A stretch of 19,608 nt of DNA from Planctomycetota bacterium (GTDB lineage Bacteria; Planctomycetota; Phycisphaerae; WQYP01): positions 1-19,608 of the forward strand of contig JAJZOA010000153.1 in the NCBI GenBank assembly GCA_021852225.1, read 5' to 3'. Numbering within the stretch: the stretch's first letter is position 1; each line of letters opens with the position of its first letter. This document shows positions 14,581 to 19,608 of this stretch, in pieces. The position numbers and the translations under genes are program-made. The notes beneath the pieces were generated by a model, which saw nothing but the letters and a program-made list of their open reading frames with translations, made no database searches and had not been told where the DNA came from.

Positions 14581-16047
14581 TTATTGCAGGCCGATGCGGC
14601 AAACTGCCGTGTTGGAATCCGGCTTTATCACCACGAACACAATTTCATCGGTTCCAGCTTTTTGCGCGGCGCGAAGCAGTTTCATGAACTGACTCCCGTC
14701 CCGCACCGGCTGGTTGTTAATTCGCGTAATTAAATAGCCCGGCTTGAGTGGCGTATGTCCGAGCGTGACGGGGGCACCGTCCTTCACCAGCGACACGACC
14801 ACCCCTTTTTGCGTGGCCGGAAGTTTGCGAGCGTAAGAATCTTCAAACGCTAGGTCGCGCACCACCATTCCCAGTCGGCGGTCCAAATACCGTTTGGTCC
14901 GCACCGGTGTCGGCGGCATATCACCGACGGTCACCGGTATATTCATCTTTTTTGTTCCATTTCGCAAAATCCCGAATGTCACTTTTTCACCCGGCTTTAG
15001 CGGAAGCATCGCCCGCTGGAAGGCGGAAATCATTCGCGCCGGCACCGCAGATTGGGTAAAAGCCTTCCCGTTAATGGTCAGCAATATATCCTGCGATTTT
15101 AATCCGGCCTTATCGGCGGGCTGTCCGGGGATGACTCCCCCCACCACAATTCCGCCATTCTGTTTGATTTTATAGAGTTTCCGCAATGACGGCTTAAGAC
15201 CGGTTTCATCCACAATTCCCAGCCATGGCCGCCGAGTTTTGAAAGGCTTTTCGGGCACCTGCGTCACCACGCCGCGAATTTCCGACCATGGAAGGAACAA
15301 TCCCTCCTGATCCGGATCGCCAATCGTGACTGGAACTGAACGGCCCATCAAACCCAAGCTTACCGTTTCACCGGCATTGGTCGCGGTAATGCCGACAAGT
15401 TTGCCGGTATGAAAATCGTAAACCGGACTTGTGGCACGGGTCAATCCGAAAACATCAGTGGCCGCCAGCCGATGTTCATCCAGCGTGATGGCTTTGATCC
15501 GGTTAATGCCAATATATGGCCGGTAGGCCTCGGTCTTGGACAACAAACCGATGGAAATCACTTTTTCGCCCAGAAAAACGCCAGCGTGTGGCGAATCTGA
15601 AAATGGGATCACATTGAGCGGCTTATCGGCCTTAATGTAGCAAAACAAACCACTGACCGTGCGACCAAGGTATGTCGCATTCACCTTCTGAAGTTTCCCG
15701 CCGGGAATGCAAATCTTTAAATGGTGGATATAACTCAACGGCAGAATAGGCGGTATCAGACTTCCGGATACCAGCACCACTCCCTGCTTGTTCAACACCA
15801 GTCCCTGGCCATCCACTTTGCTTGATTTGTTAAATTCATCCTTTGCCGTGTATTGCACGAACACCAGACTGCGGACTATAGATGGTATAAACTTGGCCAG
15901 ATTCACATGGGCAACCGTTCCCGCTGCCGGGGCAGCGTCGGCCGCCGTGGTCATAGCCAGAAGAACGCCGAGGAACGCAGCGCAAATTCCGCGGTATTGA
16001 TTGATACACGGAATGGGGCGCCGGATATGATGTTGTTCTGTTCGCAT
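14581..16047 (-). CDS. Secreted HtrA-like PDZ protein, catalytically degenerate
   Basis: A 488-residue exported protein with a signal peptide (about 1-38, hydrophobic ICAAFLGVLLAM, cleavage near ADA). Next comes a trypsin-like fold resembling HtrA, then two PDZ domains (about 275-380, with GGVIPGQPADKAGL, and about 390-488, with ITRINNQPVRDG). Compared with the neighbouring HtrA, the histidine segment reads VVLVSGSLI instead of HVLTNFHVA, and the aspartate segment reads VSGLFCYIK instead of WTDLALVQ. GNSGGPL is replaced by a segment around RATSPVYDF, so only a serine may remain. It is therefore probably not a protease but a binding or scaffold partner. ATG 16047 has AGGAA (16061-16057) nine bases upstream. 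It is followed closely by the XylR-type gene. Confidence 0.82.
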   Translation of the reverse strand: MRTEQHHIRRPIPCINQYRGICAAFLGVLLAMTTAADAAPAAGTVAHVNLAKFIPSIVRSLVFVQYTAKDEFNKSSKVDGQGLVLNKQGVVLVSGSLIPPILPLSYIHHLKICIPGGKLQKVNATYLGRTVSGLFCYIKADKPLNVIPFSDSPHAGVFLGEKVISIGLLSKTEAYRPYIGINRIKAITLDEHRLAATDVFGLTRATSPVYDFHTGKLVGITATNAGETVSLGLMGRSVPVTIGDPDQEGLFLPWSEIRGVVTQVPEKPFKTRRPWLGIVDETGLKPSLRKLYKIKQNGGIVVGGVIPGQPADKAGLKSQDILLTINGKAFTQSAVPARMISAFQRAMLPLKPGEKVTFGILRNGTKKMNIPVTVGDMPPTPVRTKRYLDRRLGMVVRDLAFEDSYARKLPATQKGVVVSLVKDGAPVTLGHTPLKPGYLITRINNQPVRDGSQFMKLLRAAQKAGTDEIVFVVIKPDSNTAVCRIGLQ

Positions 16048-16056
16048 AGCAATAAA

Positions 16057-16069
16057 TTCCTGTATATAT
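16057..16069 (-). promoter_or_regulatory. Ribosome site and AT-rich -10-like box for the degenerate HtrA gene
   Basis: On the minus strand a TATATA element (16068-16063) is followed closely by AGGAA (16061-16057), which is nine bases from ATG 16047. The AGGAA is a plausible ribosome site. The TATATA could be a -10 box, but no convincing -35 was seen, and transcription may instead come from the upstream protease gene. Confidence 0.3.
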
Positions 16070-16130
16070 CCATTACAAAAACACGTTTACTTCCGCAGTT
16101 CCGAACGCCGGACTGATACAGACAATTTCC

Positions 16131-16167
16131 GGCGCGCTATACGATTCATTCCCTTTCGTAGCGCGCC
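16131..16167. repeat. Strong 12-bp inverted repeat in the protease gene spacer
   Basis: GGCGCGCT (16131-16138) pairs with AGCGCGCC (16160-16167), and inside it ACGA (16141-16144) pairs with TCGT (16156-16159). Only a 2-base bulge (AT) and an 11-base loop interrupt it. It sits in the 187-base gap between the HtrA gene and the degenerate HtrA-like gene, both on the minus strand. Neither side has a T-run, so it may be a processing or attenuation hairpin or a protein-binding site rather than a plain terminator. Confidence 0.6.
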
Positions 16168-16234
16168 GAGCAACCAACCAGCCCAATCTGTTCCGATGCC
16201 GGCCCGGTCCAGATCGCCGTGGCCAGTTTATGGA

Positions 16235-17737
16235 TTAATGATGAGGCGAAAGCACCAGCGTATGTTCGCTGCGGCCGCGCTTCACGACCACCGCCGCTGT
16301 GGCCTTTGCCTTCAACTTGCCGACAATCTGTTTGAGTTGGCGTACGGATATCACCGCCATTCCATTTACTCGGCGAATGATGTCGTCCGGCTGCATTCCC
16401 GCGCGATCGGCCATAGATCCGGGACGAACCCCGGTGACCAGCACGCCGCTGATCAACTTCATGCGTCGCTGGCGAAGATATGCCGGCGTCAGGTTTCGCA
16501 CCGCGATTCCCCAGACTGCAATTTCGTGCTGTGGCGTAACCGCACTTCGTAACCGCTGCGTTATGACTTTAAGCGTAAAATGTGTCGTCGGGCCGCCGAC
16601 ACCTGGCCGATCCACCTTTAACGCCAGGGTTGAACCGATCGGCCGGTCGGCAATGTAACGCAGAATCGCGGCTAACTGCTCGGGAAATCGGCAATTGGTC
16701 GGATGCGCGTTGACACTGATCAGCACGTCCTGAGGCTGAAGTCCGGCCTTGGATGCCGGCGAATGCGGATCCACCGATCTAATCAGCACACCTTTGCGGT
16801 TGCTTAAATGATAAAATCGGCCGAGATTCCGCAGGGGCTGCAGGCGCAGGCCAATGTAACTTCTGGGAACGCGGCCCTGCGAAAGCAAATACGGAATGAC
16901 GCGCCGCGCCACATTAATGGGGATGGCGAATCCAAGGTTGTTCGCCGACGGGTCGCCGCGCGTATTAATGCCGATCACCTGCCCGCGTAAATTAATTAAA
17001 GGGCCGCCCGAGTTGCCCGGGTTAATGGCGGCGTCGGTCTGCAGCCAGTTGTTGAACCAGCCGGTTTCATAACCGTCAATCGTCGAAGCGCTGAAGAAGC
17101 GGTCTGTATTGGAAATAATGCCGCGCGTAACCGTCCGCGAAAGACCGTACGGCGTGCCGATCGCCAGAACCGCCTGCCCCAGTTGCACTGAGCGCGAATT
17201 GCCCAGGCTGGCCCAGGAAAAGTGCAAATGCCGCTTATGAATCTCCTTCATATTCATCTGCACCAGGGCCAGATCAGTCCAGTGGTCGGCCCCTATCAGC
17301 CGGGCGTGAACCTGCCGCTGGTCAGCCAAGGTTATCATGATATGGCGAGCTCGGCCCGCCACATGAAAATTGGTCAGAACATGCCCCTTGGAATCAATAA
17401 TCACGCCGCTGCCGATGGCCCGAAATGACACCGGCAGCCCATCCTGAAATGACCGCATTACCACATCGATGCGGACCACCGCGGGCGAAACCCGTGCCAA
17501 GGCATAACGCACCGAAAATGAGGGGCCCGCCTGCACCATGCATGGCGGTACGGATGTGATGGAACATCCGCCAAGCCCCGCTGCCAGCAACAGTACCGCC
17601 GCCAGAATAACTGTTCGGAAATTGCCTCCATGGACACCGTCATAGCAACTACCGCATCGCATCGCGCCGTTTGTCCATGTGCCCGCTTGGCTGAGATTGC
17701 GGCTGGCGTTCGTGATCAATTTCTGGCGGACACGCAT
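16235..17737 (-). CDS. HtrA/DegP-type serine protease, lipoprotein, two PDZ domains
   Basis: A periplasmic serine protease (500 residues from ATG 17737) that would degrade misfolded envelope proteins. The catalytic triad is complete: H125 in LTNFHVAG, D155 in WTDLALVQ and S243 in NPGNSGGPL. A lipobox (LGGC, C58) follows a hydrophobic segment, so it is probably membrane-anchored. Two PDZ domains follow (YIGLRLQPL... GLQPQDVLISVN and WGIAVRNL... GMQPDDIIRRVNG). The start is uncertain. ATG 17737 has GGAG five bases upstream but gives a long N-terminal region; GTG 17791 also has a ribosome site (AAGGA), and ATG 17662 gives a more normal signal peptide. It lies 123 bases after panD on the same strand. 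Confidence 0.88.
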   Translation of the reverse strand: MRVRQKLITNASRNLSQAGTWTNGAMRCGSCYDGVHGGNFRTVILAAVLLLAAGLGGCSITSVPPCMVQAGPSFSVRYALARVSPAVVRIDVVMRSFQDGLPVSFRAIGSGVIIDSKGHVLTNFHVAGRARHIMITLADQRQVHARLIGADHWTDLALVQMNMKEIHKRHLHFSWASLGNSRSVQLGQAVLAIGTPYGLSRTVTRGIISNTDRFFSASTIDGYETGWFNNWLQTDAAINPGNSGGPLINLRGQVIGINTRGDPSANNLGFAIPINVARRVIPYLLSQGRVPRSYIGLRLQPLRNLGRFYHLSNRKGVLIRSVDPHSPASKAGLQPQDVLISVNAHPTNCRFPEQLAAILRYIADRPIGSTLALKVDRPGVGGPTTHFTLKVITQRLRSAVTPQHEIAVWGIAVRNLTPAYLRQRRMKLISGVLVTGVRPGSMADRAGMQPDDIIRRVNGMAVISVRQLKQIVGKLKAKATAAVVVKRGRSEHTLVLSPHH

Positions 17738-17860
17738 ATTGACTCCAAGACCGGCGGAACCGCGACATCGCCCGGCAGCGGCGGATTCCACAATATTGTT
17801 TCCTTACTACCCTGAACCTTCGGGCCAGCCAGTTCCTTGGCCAGAACGGCGTTCGACCCG

Positions 17861-18235
17861 TCAGCTAACGCTGGAAAGTTTAAACGATTTCACTGGCTTG
17901 TTCTCCGCATCCAGCAGCAGAACCGCCGCTTCATGCGAAACCGCCTCTTCCGGAGTGACTTGCGCGAACGACATAATAATCACCTTTTCACCCGGCTTGA
18001 CCAGATGGGCCGCGGCACCGTTGATTCCGATGACCCCGGAACCAGCCGGTCCGGCGATAATATATGTCTCGAATCGCACGCCATTGTGAATATCTGCGAC
18101 CAGCACTTTTTCGTTAGCCAGCAGACCGCTTTTGGCCAATAAATCGCTGTCTATCGTGATGCTTCCCACGTAGTCACGGTTGGCCTGGGTAATAATTGCA
18201 CCATGTATTTTGGCGCGTAGCATTGTCAGCAACAT
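17861..18235 (-). CDS. panD: Aspartate 1-decarboxylase
   Basis: A 124-residue pyruvoyl enzyme precursor that makes beta-alanine from L-aspartate for pantothenate and coenzyme A. The start ATG 18235 gives the classical N terminus with K9 and places the self-cleavage site exactly at G24-S25 (YVGSITID), where S25 becomes the pyruvoyl group. R54 and Y58 lie in VRFETY. SGVIGINGAAA and VKPGEKVIIMSFA are the other conserved blocks. Length is normal. GGAAA precedes the start by about eight bases; an upstream in-frame start at 18271 would move the cleavage site from its conserved place. A broken gene ends 13 bases upstream, as in an operon, and HtrA follows downstream. Confidence 0.96.
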   Translation of the reverse strand: MLLTMLRAKIHGAIITQANRDYVGSITIDSDLLAKSGLLANEKVLVADIHNGVRFETYIIAGPAGSGVIGINGAAAHLVKPGEKVIIMSFAQVTPEEAVSHEAAVLLLDAENKPVKSFKLSSVS

Positions 18236-18248
18236 AGTCAGGTTTCCA

Positions 18249-18547
18249 TCAGGCACCGGGCGGGCTTGCACCGCTTCCGCCAGGCGCGAACAGGGAGTTT
18301 AAGGCATACAATCGATGCCGTCTATGAAGTCCAATTGCCACTTGAAACTTTTCGATGATTGCGGGCCGCCGCGCAAGCTCATCGGATACAATTTCCCCGT
18401 CCGGCAATGGCCATTTCGGTCGGCGGGCACAATAAAGGTGTAGGCATGGATCAACGGTTTAATCGTCCGCAGGGCGCGCCATATACCGCTGAATTTTTCC
18501 CGATTCTTCCACCACGCCCCATGACTGGGTATAATGCCGGGCAGTGA
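18249..18547 (-). pseudogene. Frameshifted gene remnant upstream of panD
   Basis: One frame (from about 18547 leftward) reads LPGIIPSHGAWWKNREKF, then FSGIWRALRTIKP and HAYTFIVPA. A second frame then reads KWPLPDGEIVSDELARRP and FQVAIGLHRRHRLYALN to a TGA at 18251-18249. Each part looks coding, the two switch near 18430, and neither has its own start codon with a ribosome site. I read this as the C-terminal remains of one minus-strand gene broken by a frameshift and cut at its 5' end. I do not recognise the family. It ends 13 bases before panD, so it was probably co-transcribed with it. No other gene is seen in 18236-18605. Confidence 0.4.
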
Positions 18548-18605
18548 TGCAATCTATTTTCCTGTTTCTGAATTTTGTTCAGACTGTCCGCCGGAGGCCA
18601 ATACA

Positions 18606-19608
18606 ATGCGCACGCGTTTCAACAGTCCGATCCCGACCATCTGGCGATTCGCACTAACTTTTGCCGCGATCCTGCTGGCAGCGCACGCTGTTGGCCGCCC
18701 CGTCTGCGCCCAAACCGCGCCGGCAGCCAAAACCGTCGCGACAACTGCGGCAGGCAAAAAAATACTGCCCATCCGATTCATGCGCTGGCAACCTCTGCGG
18801 ACTCAGGCAATTCTGAAACAGCTTGCCCGGGATGGCAATTTTGCCAAGGCCAGAGCCGCACTGGATGTTCTCTGCGATCAGGCGATTGCCCGCAGCCGCC
18901 GGGAGCAGACGCGCATCATACGCCGCACGGATTTCGCCCGTGAGTTGGTCACACAACTTGCAACGGTCCCGGGAAAAGAGTTACGATTGCACCTTCTGGC
19001 CTATCTTGAAAAGAACCATATTCTGGCCCAGACGCTTGTATTTCTGGTGCAAATTCAAAAGCCGCAGTGGCCCCAGATTTACGCCATGCTGAATCACCTG
19101 CACCGCAAACTGGGAAAAAGGGCGGCCCGTTATCCGAATTTAACCGCGGCAATATGCAGCGTCCTATATAAGCCGCTGACCGTGCATATGAACGAAAACC
19201 CGGCTACTTCGCCCGATCCTGTAAGGCTCTGGAAATTTTACGTCAAGCATCAGGGGAAGATGTTTTTCGGCATTAAACCGATGCCCGCCGAACTGCTGAT
19301 TTATGTCGTGGACGGCACGACAAGTATTTCCGATCACCGCTGGGCTTTGGCAAAATATCATGGCAATTCAGATACCGGCCAACTGTTCTTCAACATTAAA
19401 TACGATTACGGCTTCCTGCATGGCAAAGGTTTGAAGATTGACACCGCCGGTTTTACGCTGCCAAATATTCTTAAATATGGCGGCGTCTGCGTGGACCAGG
19501 CTTATTTTTCTACGGAAGTGGCCAAGGACATCGGCATCCCCTCCGCGCTTGATGAAGCGATGGGAAATGACGCCGGCCACGCTTGGGCTGGCTTTCTGCA
19601 GGCCGTAA
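18606..19608 (+). CDS. Secreted transglutaminase-like protein, C terminus outside the window
   Basis: A frame opens at ATG 18606, eight bases after a strong GGAGG (18593-18597), and stays open to the window edge (334 codons). Residues about 14-36 are a signal peptide (FALTFAAILLAAHAVG, cleavage near CAQ). A helical region follows, with LARDGNFAKARAALDVL near the front. The transglutaminase-like core shows the catalytic cysteine C295 in GGVCVDQAYF and the histidine H325 in AGHAWAGF; the acidic third residue would lie beyond the edge. Bacterial proteins of this superfamily are usually proteases or peptidases, or have unknown roles, more often than cross-linking enzymes. It is divergent from panD and its upstream remnant. 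Confidence 0.85.
   Translation, partial: MRTRFNSPIPTIWRFALTFAAILLAAHAVGRPVCAQTAPAAKTVATTAAGKKILPIRFMRWQPLRTQAILKQLARDGNFAKARAALDVLCDQAIARSRREQTRIIRRTDFARELVTQLATVPGKELRLHLLAYLEKNHILAQTLVFLVQIQKPQWPQIYAMLNHLHRKLGKRAARYPNLTAAICSVLYKPLTVHMNENPATSPDPVRLWKFYVKHQGKMFFGIKPMPAELLIYVVDGTTSISDHRWALAKYHGNSDTGQLFFNIKYDYGFLHGKGLKIDTAGFTLPNILKYGGVCVDQAYFSTEVAKDIGIPSALDEAMGNDAGHAWAGFLQAV

Noticed and set aside
14001..14687. A 228-residue plus-strand ORF
   Set aside because: It is antisense to the XylR-type regulator, whose sensor and AraC motifs are clear; the plus-strand product shows no recognisable motif or ribosome site.
1..19608. Mobile elements, CRISPR arrays, phage genes or att sites next to the tRNA
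   Set aside because: No transposase or integrase motif, direct-repeat array or duplicated tRNA 3' end was seen on either strand, although the tRNA and the nearby pseudogene made this worth checking.

Overview
The window looks like a chromosomal segment from a planctomycete-type bacterium, with Phycisphaerae-like relatives the best guess. This is inferred from gene content: secreted polysaccharide-active enzymes, a sulfotransferase, a LacI-like/AraC fusion regulator of the XylR type, HtrA-like proteins with degenerate paralogues, a DUF2752 protein, and lipoproteins and membrane-anchored proteins of unknown function. Base composition is moderately GC-rich, and no transposase, integrase, CRISPR array, rRNA or phage gene was seen.

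Left part (1-3.7 kb): a minus-strand gene runs off the left edge. It is followed by tRNA-Gln(UUG) with its own promoter, and by an FAD-dependent oxidoreductase. Next comes a decayed stretch holding an unrecognised minus-strand ORF and a clear pseudogene of a secreted glycoside hydrolase, whose N- and C-terminal ends are joined without the middle. A minus-strand PAP2-type phosphatase closes this part.

Middle (3.7-8.1 kb): three plus-strand genes encode a secreted GH28 (polygalacturonase-like) enzyme, a PAPS-dependent sulfotransferase, and a secreted GH128-type beta-glucanase. The block ends at a strong hairpin that exactly fills the space to a convergent gene. Together with the pseudogene this suggests carbohydrate degradation and modification, but no shared operon is evident.

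Minus-strand operon (8.1-11.75 kb): a DUF2752 membrane protein, two tandem lipoproteins of similar design (the second start overlaps the first stop) and a membrane-anchored protein with a pseudopilin-like C-terminal segment are transcribed together from a well-formed promoter. This is the best candidate here for an uncharacterised envelope system.

Right part (12-19.6 kb): a NifS-type cysteine desulfurase is convergent with a minus-strand series. Listed in transcription order, that series is a broken gene, aspartate 1-decarboxylase (panD), an active-looking HtrA lipoprotein protease, a catalytically degenerate HtrA-like PDZ protein, and a XylR-type regulator. A secreted transglutaminase-like protein runs off the right edge on the plus strand.

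A recurring regulatory feature is that four genes (PAP2, GH128, DUF2752, nifS) lack a Shine-Dalgarno sequence and have a -10-like box ending 6 or 7 bases before the ATG. Their mRNAs are therefore probably leaderless. Other genes, including those inside operons, have ordinary Shine-Dalgarno sequences.
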